Both the position numbers and the translations under genes were made by a program. From contig CAJQMR010000005.1 in the NCBI GenBank assembly GCA_905479495.1, positions 1 through 64,000 of the forward strand: a DNA stretch of 64,000 nt. The letters are read 5' to 3'. The DNA comes from an uncultured Anaerolineae bacterium (GTDB taxonomy: Bacteria > Chloroflexota > Anaerolineae > Promineifilales > Promineifilaceae). Positions 1 through 8,081 of the stretch are shown here, piece after piece. Within the stretch, counting starts at the first letter, position 1. The number at the start of each line of letters is the position of its first letter. The notes below the pieces were generated by a model that made no database searches, had not been told where the DNA came from, and saw only the letters and a program-made list of their open reading frames with translations.

Positions 1-2
1 CT

Positions 3-350
3 CATGGCTTGGTCATTCGCGCCGGGAACTTTGCGCTACGCCACATCGCCGACATGTTTCAGGTGCCCTACAATGACGATCCGCATTATCCAGATGATCC
101 CATCAGCGTAACCCAGGCTGAATTTAATGAGGCCTATGATCGGCTACTCGGTCAGGGCGTGCCAATGCAGCCAGATCGGGAAGCGGCCTGGCAGCATTTT
201 GCCGGGTGGCGGGTGAATTATGACAGCGTGTTGGTCGCTCTGGCTCGCCTAACGATGGCACCGGAAACAGACTGGTTGTCCGACTACACCTTTGTTCCGG
301 CAAATACGGAAATGGGGGAAACAAGCGGCCGTTTGCAAAAAGTACGGTAA
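3..350 (+). CDS. C-terminal part of an unrecognised protein (5' truncated)
   Basis: An open frame runs in from the left edge and stops at 348-350, so the start lies outside the window. The visible 115 residues are hydrophilic and rich in aromatic and acidic residues, with clusters such as YNDDPHYPDDP and the run NYDSVLVALARLTMAPETDW. No membrane segment or catalytic motif is visible. The NYDxVLxALxxLTMAP pattern reminds me of C-terminal tails of some potassium-channel-like membrane proteins, but I cannot confirm that from this fragment. The last residues are followed by a stuttering repeat (about 343-390). Confidence 0.55.
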   Translation, partial: HGLVIRAGNFALRHIADMFQVPYNDDPHYPDDPISVTQAEFNEAYDRLLGQGVPMQPDREAAWQHFAGWRVNYDSVLVALARLTMAPETDWLSDYTFVPANTEMGETSGRLQKVR

Positions 351-392
351 ACGGTAATCGGTAAACATACATCCGATTATCGATTACTGAAA
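343..392. repeat. Stuttering intergenic word repeat (GGTAA words)
   Basis: The words GGTAAAC, GGTAATC and GGTAAAC follow one another with short spacing, then CCGATTATCGATTACTGA. It straddles the stop codon of the first gene. It belongs to the class of word-iterating spacers found at many other places in this window, with different words each time. Confidence 0.6.
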
Positions 393-408
393 AAGTAACA
401 AATCTCGT

Positions 409-414
409 TATAAT
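409..414 (+). promoter_or_regulatory. Candidate -10 element for clpS
   Basis: TATAAT at 409-414 is followed about 75 bases later by the preferred clpS start. The best -35 candidate (TTACTG, 384-389) is poorly spaced at 19 bases and lies in the repeat, so only the -10 is supported. Confidence 0.35.
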
Positions 415-490
415 AAACCAACCCAATTTGGCTACGAATTGCCCACGGAGCAATGAGTTGATAAAGCATAAGATAAGTTGGCTGGGTGGC

Positions 491-820
491 GTGAGCGCAA
501 GCCAAACGGCCGTTACTCACGACACCGACACTGAAAAAGAGCAGGATACCCACCAGGAAGAAGCTATTGAGCCTCTCTGGAAGGTGATTGCCCATGATGA
601 TCCCATCACCACGATGGAGTTTGTGGTGCGCATCATGGTGCAAATCTTCAAAAAACCCATCATCTTTGCTGAGGCAATCATGTGGCAGGTCCATAACGAA
701 GGACTGTCGGTGGTCGATACGCTGCCCAAAACAGAGGCAGAACGGCGCGTAAAAATGGCCACGATGGCGGCACGCTTGGAAGGGTTTCCCTTCCGCTTCA
801 CCCTCGAACCCGCCGATTAG
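491..820 (+). CDS. clpS: ATP-dependent Clp protease adaptor ClpS
   Basis: Known family role: ClpS binds the N-domain of ClpA/ClpC unfoldases and delivers N-degron substrates. The conserved core is visible from about residue 28: WKVIAHDDPITTMEFVVRI, then VFxK-like IFKK, the helix AxxIMWQVHNEG, and the C-terminal EGFPFRFTLEP. The DDP motif corresponds to the family NDD substrate-binding loop with its first Asn replaced by His-Asp, so N-degron recognition may differ. I prefer the GTG start at 491, which gives 109 residues and a normal family length. The frame stays open upstream to a TTG at 428, but that extension looks non-coding. ACGGCCGT lies at 505-512. It is monocistronic and followed by a hairpin at 857-891. 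Confidence 0.88.
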   Translation: MSASQTAVTHDTDTEKEQDTHQEEAIEPLWKVIAHDDPITTMEFVVRIMVQIFKKPIIFAEAIMWQVHNEGLSVVDTLPKTEAERRVKMATMAARLEGFPFRFTLEPAD

Positions 821-1213
821 CCATCCCTTTTTCCCAAAATCTGCATATAATCCTGACCGGGGAAGCCTGTTCCATGAACAGCCTTCCCCGGTTTACAGAC
901 CCTAAGGGTTTGCTTTAAGTCAACGATGGTTTGACGCTACCAAACCCTTAGGGTCTTTGCTGTAACGTCTAAGTACAAACAAATATAAGATGAGGAGTGA
1001 GCATTCTCAAATGCGAACGGGTTCAGCCAGGACGCATCTGAGGATGCTTTCTCCTCACCCGACAAAACAAATTTGTTTGTACTTAGTACTGAAGCAAACT
1101 TCTTTTGACGGATAGATACTGTGGAAATTTGCTTCAGTTTAAGTGTTCCGCTCCAAATGCGTATCCGTATATTTGTTTGGCGGAACACTAGATTATTGCG
1201 TTTTATGGAGTAA
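821..1213. repeat. Chain of four further inverted repeats after the clpS hairpin
   Basis: This 390-base gap has no gene. It is almost filled by consecutive inverted repeats. They are 857-891 (CCGGGGAAG / CTTCCCCGG with an inner CTGTTC/GAACAG), 898-912 with 941-955 (15-base perfect arms GACCCTAAGGGTTTG), 971-984 with 1071-1084 (arms AAGTACAAACAAAT, with nested TGAGGAG/CTCCTCA and CTCAAATGCG/CGCATCTGAG pairings), 1088-1101 with about 1125-1138 (ACTGAAGCAAACTT), and 1142-1151 with 1180-1189 (AGTGTTCCGC). The units share architecture but not sequence. The first could terminate clpS. The rest have no evident role. Confidence 0.8.
857..894 (+). terminator. Hairpin, possible clpS terminator
   Basis: The stem is CCGGGGAAG-c-CTGTTC, loop CAT, then GAACAG-c-CTTCCCCGG, followed by only TTT. 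It is a strong stem with a weak U tract. It could work as a terminator or be another member of the inverted-repeat chain. Confidence 0.5.
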
Positions 1214-1216
1214 TTG

Positions 1217-2404
1217 ATGATTGCCAAACGCTTGGCGCTTCGACCTAGTGGACCCGCCACGATTGGGTCCGCCTACTACGGTTTTTTCTGGCCGATGGTG
1301 GCCATGTATGCGCCTTATTTCAACGTCTACTTGCTAGAGCTTGGCTTTAGCGGTACGCAGATCGGGGTGTTAGCGGCCGTTTTCCCCCTTTTTGCCCTGG
1401 TGGTTGCCCCCTCTCTTTCTGCATTGGCCGACCGGCGTGGTTGGCGGCTGCGCTTGCTGCAAATCAGCCTGGTGGGGTGGGCAGCTGTGCTGCTGCTCTA
1501 TCCGCTCATGACGGGCTTTACCGCTTTTTTGCTGCTGGTTATCGTAGAATCGGCCATGCGCAGCCCCAGCCTGCCCATTGCTGATGGCATCATTGCCCGC
1601 ATGGCGGCACGCCACCGGCTCAACTTTGGCGATATGCGGCTGTGGGGATCATTTGGCTTTGCGGCCGTTTCCATTTTGAGCGGCATGGTGTGGCAGCAGG
1701 TAGGGTATCGCACCATGTTCCTGGCAGCGGCAATTGCCATGCTGCCTGCGCTCTTCATCTCCCGCAAGCTGGAAGAGGGGGAAATGGCGGTGACAAACGG
1801 CCGTCGCTCCATCCTCTTTTTAGCCCAGGATAAAGGGCTGGTGATTTTGTATGTCAGCGCCTTTTTGCTAGGCATGGCCATGTTTAGCACCTTCATCTTT
1901 GGCGGCGTGTTTATCAACCAGCTGGGCGGCAGCGAAACGCATATCGGGCTGCTCTTTGGCCTGTCAGCGCTAACAGAGGTGCCGGTCATGCGCCGCAGCG
2001 GCGCGATCATTCAACGGCTGCAAGGACCCAAAACGTTGCTGCTGGCTATGTTTATCCTGGTGATCGCTTTACTGGGATTCGCCCTGGCCTGGTCGCCCAT
2101 CGTGTTAATTATCGCCGGGGCCATTAAAGGGGCTGGTTACGGCCTGGTAATTGTCGTGATGGTGCAGCTGCTCAACGAACGTGCCCCGGAAGGGTGGAAC
2201 TCCACGGCGCAGTCGGTGTTCCAGGCGGCCTTCCTGGGGCTGGCCCCCTTGCTCACCTCGGCCCTTAGCGGTTACATTTATGATGTGTGGGGTGCAGATT
2301 TACTCTTTGGCTTGATGACGGCCGTTATCGGCTTGAGTATTATTTTGCTGCTGCTCGCTATGCGCCAAAATTGGTTCGCCCCGCACAGCTGGGAAATAAA
2401 TTAG
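1217..2404 (+). CDS. MFS transporter (MFS_1-like, LacY/HcaT-type)
   Basis: This is a polytopic inner-membrane protein of 395 residues with about 12 hydrophobic helices, the usual size for major facilitators. ALADRRGWRLRLL (about residues 68-80) is the cytoplasmic loop 2-3 signature. GDMRLWGSFGFA (about 139-150) is typical of the MFS_1-like group that includes 3-phenylpropionate and sugar permeases. The substrate cannot be read from sequence. The ATG at 1217 has GGAG about 7 bases upstream; a TTG directly before it is also in frame. Two related octamers (GCGGCCGT) and two ACGGCCGT copies lie in the gene. The downstream spacer is a CTCTGTG-type stuttering repeat. Confidence 0.85.
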   Translation: MIAKRLALRPSGPATIGSAYYGFFWPMVAMYAPYFNVYLLELGFSGTQIGVLAAVFPLFALVVAPSLSALADRRGWRLRLLQISLVGWAAVLLLYPLMTGFTAFLLLVIVESAMRSPSLPIADGIIARMAARHRLNFGDMRLWGSFGFAAVSILSGMVWQQVGYRTMFLAAAIAMLPALFISRKLEEGEMAVTNGRRSILFLAQDKGLVILYVSAFLLGMAMFSTFIFGGVFINQLGGSETHIGLLFGLSALTEVPVMRRSGAIIQRLQGPKTLLLAMFILVIALLGFALAWSPIVLIIAGAIKGAGYGLVIVVMVQLLNERAPEGWNSTAQSVFQAAFLGLAPLLTSALSGYIYDVWGADLLFGLMTAVIGLSIILLLLAMRQNWFAPHSWEIN

Positions 2405-2512
2405 GTTGGGACACGGATGAACGCTGATTTTCACAGATTAAATGCTTTTTCTTCCCCTCTCCGTGAATCTCTGTGTCAACTCTGCGAAACTCTGTGTTCC
2501 TCTTTTTTGAAG
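2405..2512. repeat. Stuttering spacer (ACGCTGATTTTCACAGAT / CTCTGTG words)
   Basis: The spacer between the MFS gene and the SDR gene repeats the words GAATCTCTGTG, AACTCTGCG and AAACTCTGTG at 10-12-base intervals. It belongs to the same family of spacers as those at 17287, 52783, 54664 and 56600. No stable hairpin or ORF is apparent. Confidence 0.6.
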
Positions 2513-2523
2513 GAGAAACCTGT

Positions 2524-3504
2524 ATGAAACTGCTATTCATTGGCGGCACCGGCATCATTAGCTCCGCCTGCTCACAACTGGCCCTGGAACGCGGCCATGA
2601 ACTGGTTCTGTTCAATCGCGGGCAATCCAGCCGCCCCATTCCCGAAGATGCCAGACAAATTCAGTCTGACATTCGCAATCTGGCCGCAGCCAAAGAGGCC
2701 CTGGCCGATGAGCATTTTGACGTTGTGGTAAACTGGGTCGCTTTTACCCCAGAACATATCGCCACCGATCTAGAATTGTTTACGGGCCGCACCGGGCAAT
2801 ACGTGTTTATCAGCTCCGCTTCAGCTTACCAGACGCCGCCCACCCATTTGCCCATCACTGAATCGACGCCGCTGCATAACCCATTTTGGGCCTATTCGCG
2901 GCAAAAAATTGCCTGTGAAAACCGGCTACTGCGTGCCTACCGTGAAACAGGCTTTCCGGTAACCATCGTACGGCCGTCTCACACCTACGATCAAACCCTG
3001 CTGCCCATGCGTGGCGGCTACACCGTTGTCAACCGGATGCGCCAGGGCAAGAAAGTGGTGGTGCACGGCGACGGCACCTCCCTGTGGACATTGACCCATC
3101 ACCGCGATTTTGCCAAAGGGTTTATCGGCCTGCTTGGTCATCCAGCCGCCATTGGCGATGTGTTCCACATCACCTCTGATGAGCTGTTGAGCTGGAACCA
3201 GATCTTCCAGCAGGTCGCCGCCGCGGCCGGGGCAGAAGCCCAACTGGTGCACATTCCTTCAGACACACTGGCGCACCATGATGCCGATTGGGGCAGTGGT
3301 TTACTGGGCGACAAAGCGCACAGCATGATTTTTGACAACAGCAAAATCAAGCGGCTTGTGCCCGATTTTGTGGCGACCATTCCCTTTTGGCAAGGCGCGC
3401 AAGAAATCATTGCCTGGTACGATGCCGATCCAGCCCGACAAGCCAGCGATCCCGTTTTTGACCAGCTGCTAGATGAACTCATTGCCAAGTATGATCCCGC
3501 CTAA
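2524..3504 (+). CDS. NAD-dependent epimerase/dehydratase (extended SDR)
   Basis: 326 residues with an N-terminal Rossmann motif GGTGIISSA (residues 7-15), a variant of TGxxGxxG, and FNRGQ at the end of beta-2. YSRQKIACE (about residues 127-135) supplies the YxxxK pair and VRPSHTYD follows. This layout matches atypical extended SDRs related to CSP41/isoflavone-reductase-like epimerases; the substrate is probably a nucleotide sugar, but that is inference. I chose the ATG at 2524, preceded by AAGGAGA; upstream in-frame codons run through repeat sequence. It is followed by a spacer with four GGTGCG direct repeats. Confidence 0.85.
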   Translation: MKLLFIGGTGIISSACSQLALERGHELVLFNRGQSSRPIPEDARQIQSDIRNLAAAKEALADEHFDVVVNWVAFTPEHIATDLELFTGRTGQYVFISSASAYQTPPTHLPITESTPLHNPFWAYSRQKIACENRLLRAYRETGFPVTIVRPSHTYDQTLLPMRGGYTVVNRMRQGKKVVVHGDGTSLWTLTHHRDFAKGFIGLLGHPAAIGDVFHITSDELLSWNQIFQQVAAAAGAEAQLVHIPSDTLAHHDADWGSGLLGDKAHSMIFDNSKIKRLVPDFVATIPFWQGAQEIIAWYDADPARQASDPVFDQLLDELIAKYDPA

Positions 3505-3728
3505 ATCAAATGAGCGGCACGAGCGTCTTTAGATGTGGCATGGGGGTGCGCCGTTTGTATTTGAGAGGGTGCGCGTCTCCTTTGGAGGTGCGTTGCGCTT
3601 CAGGTAACGGTGCGCTAAACTCGCCACTTTTACGGAACGATGACGAATATCATTACTTAGGACAGCGTCGTGCCACTCTTACATGATTTTGGCCATTTGT
3701 GCATAAACATTATCAGGGAGAAAACCCA
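3505..3728. other. Spacer with GGTGCG direct repeats and weak outer inverted repeat
   Basis: GGTGCG occurs at 3545, 3568, 3587 and 3609, spaced 19-23 bases (about two helical turns). An imperfect inverted repeat (GAGCGGCACGAGCGTC near 3511 and GACGCTG-type GCGTCGTGCCACTC near 3667) encloses them. No gene was found. It could be a binding-site array or a decayed palindromic repeat. Confidence 0.4.
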
Positions 3729-4598
3729 TTGCTGTTACCTTTACTAAAAACGATGCGTCCACGGCAGTGGACTAAAAACGGTTTTGTTTTTGTCGCCCTC
3801 TTTTTTGACAGCAAGCTACTAGAAGTAGAATATTTGCTGCCCACGATAGGTGCGTTCATTTTGCTGTGTCTCATGTCCAGCGCCGTTTACATCATGAACG
3901 ACCTGGCCGATATTGAGAGCGACCGCCAGCACCCGGTGAAAAAGAAACGGCCGTTACCCGCCGGAACCCTCAATCCCCAAGTTGCGCTTGTTACGGCCGT
4001 TGTTTTTGCCATCGGCAGCTTAGTCGCTGGCTTCTTGCTCAACTGGCAATTTGGGCTGGTGCTGTTGGCCTATCTGGTAAGCCAGATTGCCTACTCTTTT
4101 TGGCTCAAGCATGTGGTCCTGCTAGACATCTCTATCGTGACGGCCGGTTTTGTCCTGCGCATTGCGGCGGGGGTGACCGTCATCGACGTGCAGCGTTTTT
4201 CCCCCTGGCTCTACCTGTTTGGCGGCTTTTTGGCCCTGTTCATGGTGCTGGGCAAACGGCGACATGAGCTGACGCTGCTGGGCAGCAAGGCAGACAGCCA
4301 TCGGGCTATCCTCAAAGAATACAATCTCGAATTGATCGACCGCATGCTGGGGATTGTGACCACCAGCGCCATCGTTTCTTACAGTTTGTACACCTTTTTG
4401 TCTGAAGGGCTGCCAGAAAATCACCTGATGATGCTAACAATCCCCTTTGTGCTGTACGGCATTTTCCGCTATCTCTATTTGATCCATGTGCAGGAAATAG
4501 GTGGGGCACCGGAAGAAATTTTGCTGCGCGACCGTCCGTTTCAGGTCACACTGGTCTGTTTTGCTCTGGTAGTGTTCCTCACCCTCTATATTTTTTGA
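3729..4598 (+). CDS. UbiA-family prenyltransferase, decaprenyl-phosphate phosphoribosyltransferase-like
   Basis: A polytopic membrane enzyme of about 289 residues. MRPRQWTKNGFVF near the start and NDLADIESDRQHPVKKKRPLPAG (NDxxDxxxD, Mg-diphosphate binding) are characteristic of the UbiA subgroup that includes mycobacterial DPPR synthase, which moves phosphoribose from PRPP onto polyprenyl phosphate. LGKRRHEL in the second half matches the same subgroup. The actual substrate here is inferred. I chose the TTG at 3729 because GGGAG ends 8 bases before it; a GTG at 3699 is also in frame but has no Shine-Dalgarno. Mevalonate kinase follows, separated by the AGGTGCGACGCACTT hairpin, so both genes could serve polyprenyl lipid supply. 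Confidence 0.82.
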   Translation: MLLPLLKTMRPRQWTKNGFVFVALFFDSKLLEVEYLLPTIGAFILLCLMSSAVYIMNDLADIESDRQHPVKKKRPLPAGTLNPQVALVTAVVFAIGSLVAGFLLNWQFGLVLLAYLVSQIAYSFWLKHVVLLDISIVTAGFVLRIAAGVTVIDVQRFSPWLYLFGGFLALFMVLGKRRHELTLLGSKADSHRAILKEYNLELIDRMLGIVTTSAIVSYSLYTFLSEGLPENHLMMLTIPFVLYGIFRYLYLIHVQEIGGAPEEILLRDRPFQVTLVCFALVVFLTLYIF

Positions 4599-4610
4599 CG
4601 ATGATGAGAC

Positions 4611-4661
4611 AGGTGCGACGCACTTATGAACGGCGGCATTCAGTGAAAGTGCGTCGCACCT
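4611..4661. repeat. Palindromic repeat family A, copy 1 (AGGTGCGACGCACTT)
   Basis: The arms AGGTGCGACGCACTT (4611-4625) and AAGTGCGTCGCACCT (4647-4661) are perfect 15-base complements around a 21-base loop. The same arms recur at 33385-33418 and 61684-61742. No U tract follows, so it is not an obvious terminator. Confidence 0.85.
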
Positions 4662-4673
4662 CAATTAACTTTG

Positions 4674-5636
4674 ATGACCGAATTTAACCCAATAACGGAA
4701 GCGACGGCTCCGGGCAAGATTATTTTATTTGGTGAACATGCGGTGGTATACGGCCGTCCCGCCATCGCCGCCCCTATTTCCCAACTACGCGCCAGAGCCA
4801 CTGTCTCCCCGTCTTCCAGCAACAATTGCTACCTGATTGCTCCTGATTTAAACCGACACAATCGGCTGCAAGATTTGCCCGATGATGATGCCCTGGCGCT
4901 GGCCGCCCGGCTGGTGCTGAAAGCAGGCCAGATCGAAACCATTCCAGACGTGACCATTCGCGTCAACAGCCAGATCCCCATCGCCAGCGGCATGGGCAGC
5001 GGCGCGGCCATCGCGGCGGCGATCATTCGCGCCCTGGCGCAGCACCTCAACCGGGCCGATTTACAAAGTAACGAAATGGTTTCCGCGCTGACTTACGAGG
5101 TTGAGAAGATTCACCACGGCACCCCCAGCGGCATCGACAACACCGTCGTGGCCTACGAGCAGCCGATCTACTTTGTGCGCCAATCGCCCCAAAACCAGAT
5201 TGAGCCGTTCACCGTGGCCGCGCCACTGCGCTTTGTGGTAGCGGACACGGGCGTGCGCAGCAGCACCAAGGTGGCCGTGGGCGACGTTCGCCGCCAATAC
5301 AGCCAGCAGCCTGCCCAATTTGCCCGGATTTTTGATGAATGCGGCCGTATTGCCCAAGACGCTCGCCAAGCCATTGAAGCGGGGGATGTACAGCGGGTGG
5401 GCCAACTGATGACCAAAAACCACGCCTGGCTGCAAACAATGACGGTCTCCTCGCCAGAGCTGGATAATTTGGTGGCGGCGGCGTTACAAGCTGGGGCGTT
5501 GGGGGCGAAGTTGAGCGGCGCTGGGCGCGGGGGCAATATGCTTGCTTTGGTGGAGAATGCGGAGATGGAAACGGCCGTACGCGCCGCCCTAACACAAGCT
5601 GGGGCAACGGCCGTTCTTACCACCGTCCTTTCCTAA
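4674..5636 (+). CDS. mvk: Mevalonate kinase (GHMP kinase)
   Basis: It phosphorylates mevalonate in the mevalonate route to isopentenyl diphosphate. Motif 1 is APGKIILFGEHAVVYGRPAIAAPI (residues about 11-34), with HAVVYG typical of mevalonate kinases. Motif 2, PIASGMGSGAAIAAA (about 101-115), is the GHMP ATP loop. HHGTPSGIDNTV carries the catalytic Asp, and KLSGAGRGGNMLALV is motif 3. The 320-residue length is normal. ATG 4674 is preferred over the adjacent TTG 4671. It lies just downstream of the UbiA-like gene. ACGGCCGT occurs three times, twice in frame as the residues Thr-Ala-Val. Confidence 0.92.
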   Translation: MTEFNPITEATAPGKIILFGEHAVVYGRPAIAAPISQLRARATVSPSSSNNCYLIAPDLNRHNRLQDLPDDDALALAARLVLKAGQIETIPDVTIRVNSQIPIASGMGSGAAIAAAIIRALAQHLNRADLQSNEMVSALTYEVEKIHHGTPSGIDNTVVAYEQPIYFVRQSPQNQIEPFTVAAPLRFVVADTGVRSSTKVAVGDVRRQYSQQPAQFARIFDECGRIAQDARQAIEAGDVQRVGQLMTKNHAWLQTMTVSSPELDNLVAAALQAGALGAKLSGAGRGGNMLALVENAEMETAVRAALTQAGATAVLTTVLS

Positions 5637-5877
5637 AACAAATCACAAACTTAACCAATAGAAGAATCACAAATCTCTATGGATTCTGGGACAAATAGTC
5701 ATCAGGCACTCAATTTAGCCACTCTATCTGCTGGTTTGTAAAATGCTTTTTTACTTTGTGCACGCTTCTCCAGCTTCAGGTATACGTACGCAAACGCAAA
5801 TGCGCGCAGATGCCTTCCCAACAGGTTATGATACAATTGCGGCTTAACAGTTCTGCTGAAACATTTCAGGAGTTACC
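5637..5877. other. Spacer with candidate promoter for the Asp23-DAK2-DegV cluster
   Basis: 240 bases without a gene. The sequence begins with two ATCACAAA words. A TATGAT -10-like hexamer at 5827-5832 lies about 45 bases before the Asp23 start. No convincing -35 is visible, so the promoter assignment is weak. Confidence 0.3.
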
Positions 5878-6249
5878 ATGTCTGCACAATCGCATGTACA
5901 AGAAGGAACCCTCGGCGTGATAGATATTTCGACAACGGCCGTTACTACCATCGCTAACCAGGCAGTCAACCAATGTTACGGTGTGGTAGGCATGGCCAAT
6001 AAAAATTTAGCCAATGGCATCGCCAACTTGCTCTCCCGCGACAGCAAGCGCGGTATCGATGTCACCATCGAAAACGGTGTGATCAGCGTCGATGTTTACG
6101 TCATCGTGGAATACGGCGTCCGCATTCGGGCCGTGGCCGAAAGCATCCAACACACCGTTAAATTTCATGTAGAAAAAGCACTGGGCATGACCGTTAGCGA
6201 AGTAAACGTTTTTGTCCAGGGCTTACGCATGGGGAAAGAGAATAGCTAA
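5878..6249 (+). CDS. Asp23/Gls24 family protein (DUF322), YloU-like
   Basis: 123 residues. The family fold starts with GVIDISTTAVTTIANQAVNQCYGVVGM and ends with VNVFVQGLRMG, matching YloU/Asp23/Gls24 proteins, which are small cell-envelope-associated proteins in Firmicutes. The biochemical role is unclear in the literature. It is directly followed (17 bases) by the DAK2-domain gene, the same order as yloU-yloV in Bacillus. A second, more divergent family member is at 15706-16071. Confidence 0.85.
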   Translation: MSAQSHVQEGTLGVIDISTTAVTTIANQAVNQCYGVVGMANKNLANGIANLLSRDSKRGIDVTIENGVISVDVYVIVEYGVRIRAVAESIQHTVKFHVEKALGMTVSEVNVFVQGLRMGKENS

Positions 6250-6266
6250 TTTTCGGAGAAGAATTC

Positions 6267-7991
6267 GTGACACAAACCCACACTAGTGAAGCCACGCAAA
6301 CGGCGCCACCACCGCCTAAATGGCTGCATTGCAACGGCCAGCAACTTAAAAAACTGGCCTATGCTGCCCTCACCTGGCTGGACCACAACCACCAACACGT
6401 GAATGCGCTTAACGTTTTCCCCGTACCGGACGGCGATACGGGCACCAACATGCTGTTGACGATGCGCTCGGCCTACGGCCGTATCCAAAACAACGAGGAC
6501 GAACACGTCGGCAAAATTGCTGAGCAGTTGGCTCACGGTGCACTCATGGGCGCTCGGGGCAACTCCGGTGTGATCCTGAGCCAGATTTGGCGCGGGTTGG
6601 CCAAAGGGCTTAAAGGCAAAGAAGCCTTCGATGCCCAAGACCTGGCCGATGCCTTCCAGGCTGCCTCAGAAACTGCTTATGGTGGCGTGATGAAGCCAGT
6701 TGAAGGCACCATCCTCACCATTATTCGTGAAGGTGCCAGCGAAGCAACTGACGCCGCCAAAAAGAGCAGCGACCTGCGCTTTTTGCTGGAGCGGGTATTG
6801 GAACGGTGCAATCAAGCTCTAGAACGCACGCCAGAACAGTTGGCCATCCTTAAGCAAGCGGGGGTGGTTGATTCGGGTGGCCAGGGGCTGGTCTACATTT
6901 TTGAAGGCATGCTGCGCTATGTGCATGGCAAAATGAACGAACTCAAGCTTTCGGCCATGCCTGGCAGCAACCATGCTGGTCTGCAACACCAAATCACGGC
7001 CCAGGAATTGGCGATGCCGGACGGCGGCGCAATCGAAAATCCGTACGATGTGCAGTTCATTTTAATGGGTGACAATTTAAACGTGACCGAAGTGCGCGAC
7101 CGCATCGACGCCATGGGCGACTCCACCGTGGTAGTGGGCGATGAAACAACCATCAAGGTGCACATCCATGTGAAAGACCCTGGCGTGCCCATTTCTTACG
7201 GCATCAGCCTGGGTAAGATCACCGATGTGGTGGTGGAAAACATGCAGATGCAAATGGAAGAAATTGTGCATGTGCCGGGGGCGCAAACGGCCGTTCCCCA
7301 CACCCCACCTCTCATCAAACCCACTGTCCAACCAGGGCAAATTGGCGTCGTGGCTGTGGCCGCCGGAGACGGTTTGGCCGACATCTTCCGCAGCATGAAC
7401 GTATCCTTTGTCGTGAGCGGTGGCCAGACCAACAACCCCAGCATCGAAGAGCTGTTTCAGGCGATTCAGGATGTGCCGACCGACAAAGTCATCATCTTAC
7501 CCAACAACAAAAACATTATTTTGGCTGCCGAAGCCGCTCGCGACCTGAGTCCCAAAAACGTAACCGTTGTGCCCACCAGGACCGCTCCGCAAGGACTCAG
7601 CGCCCTGTTGGCTCTTGACCCGGATAGCGATTTAGACAAAACCACCGAAGCCATGATCGACGCCGCAAAGGAAGTGTCTACCGGGGAGATTACCCGAGCC
7701 ACCCGCTCCGTAACGCTGGACGGCGTGGCGGTAAACGAGGGTGAATTTATTGGTCTGGTAGACGGCCGTTTATGCAGTTCCGGTACGGAGTTAACGGCCG
7801 TACTCAATGCCGTACTCACCGCCATGGAAATGGAAGACCGTGAACTACTCACCCTCTACTATGGTCAAGACATTGCGGAAGACGAAGCCAGTGAGCTTGC
7901 CAGCCAGATCGAAGAGCAGTACGAAGATATCGAAATCGAGCTGCTGTCCGGTGGCCAGCCTTACTACTTTTATATTTTAGGGGCGGAATAA
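6267..7991 (+). CDS. fakA: DAK2/DegV-linked kinase, FakA-like (YloV)
   Basis: 574 residues. The N-terminal DAK2 domain (about 20-225) contains the nucleotide/Mg site VFPVPDGDTGTNML and GARGNSGVILSQI. A middle domain and a C-terminal EDD-like region end in GQPYYFYILGAE. In Staphylococcus, FakA phosphorylates fatty acids held by FakB (DegV) proteins for phospholipid synthesis; the same role is inferred here because a DegV gene follows. The GTG start at 6267 has GGAGAAG 6 bases upstream. Homologues end with the same tyrosine-rich strand, so the protein appears complete. Confidence 0.9.
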   Translation: MTQTHTSEATQTAPPPPKWLHCNGQQLKKLAYAALTWLDHNHQHVNALNVFPVPDGDTGTNMLLTMRSAYGRIQNNEDEHVGKIAEQLAHGALMGARGNSGVILSQIWRGLAKGLKGKEAFDAQDLADAFQAASETAYGGVMKPVEGTILTIIREGASEATDAAKKSSDLRFLLERVLERCNQALERTPEQLAILKQAGVVDSGGQGLVYIFEGMLRYVHGKMNELKLSAMPGSNHAGLQHQITAQELAMPDGGAIENPYDVQFILMGDNLNVTEVRDRIDAMGDSTVVVGDETTIKVHIHVKDPGVPISYGISLGKITDVVVENMQMQMEEIVHVPGAQTAVPHTPPLIKPTVQPGQIGVVAVAAGDGLADIFRSMNVSFVVSGGQTNNPSIEELFQAIQDVPTDKVIILPNNKNIILAAEAARDLSPKNVTVVPTRTAPQGLSALLALDPDSDLDKTTEAMIDAAKEVSTGEITRATRSVTLDGVAVNEGEFIGLVDGRLCSSGTELTAVLNAVLTAMEMEDRELLTLYYGQDIAEDEASELASQIEEQYEDIEIELLSGGQPYYFYILGAE

Positions 7992-8034
7992 CGCAGTCCT
8001 TTCCCTCTCCTTGAGTGAGAAGGAAAGGACTGCG
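7992..8034 (+). repeat. Inverted repeat between fakA-like and degV genes
   Basis: The arms CGCAGTCCTTTCC (7992-8004) and GGAAAGGACTGCG (8022-8034) are perfect complements around a 17-base loop, directly after the stop codon. No U tract follows, so it may be an mRNA-stabilising or partial termination element. The core AGGACTG/CAGTCCT resembles the palindromes at 39318-39377 and 55725-55739. Confidence 0.65.
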
Positions 8035-8081
8035 GCAAGGGTCAATTGAACGCCCACCTTAATTTGCCTTAATACTTCTAC

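Noticed and set aside
857..955. CRISPR-like repeats
   Set aside because: The units are inverted, not direct repeats, differ in sequence and lack spacers of uniform length. No cas genes are in the window.
857..1189. Integron attC array
   Set aside because: The hairpins do not share attC core sites, there are no cassettes between them and no integrase nearby.
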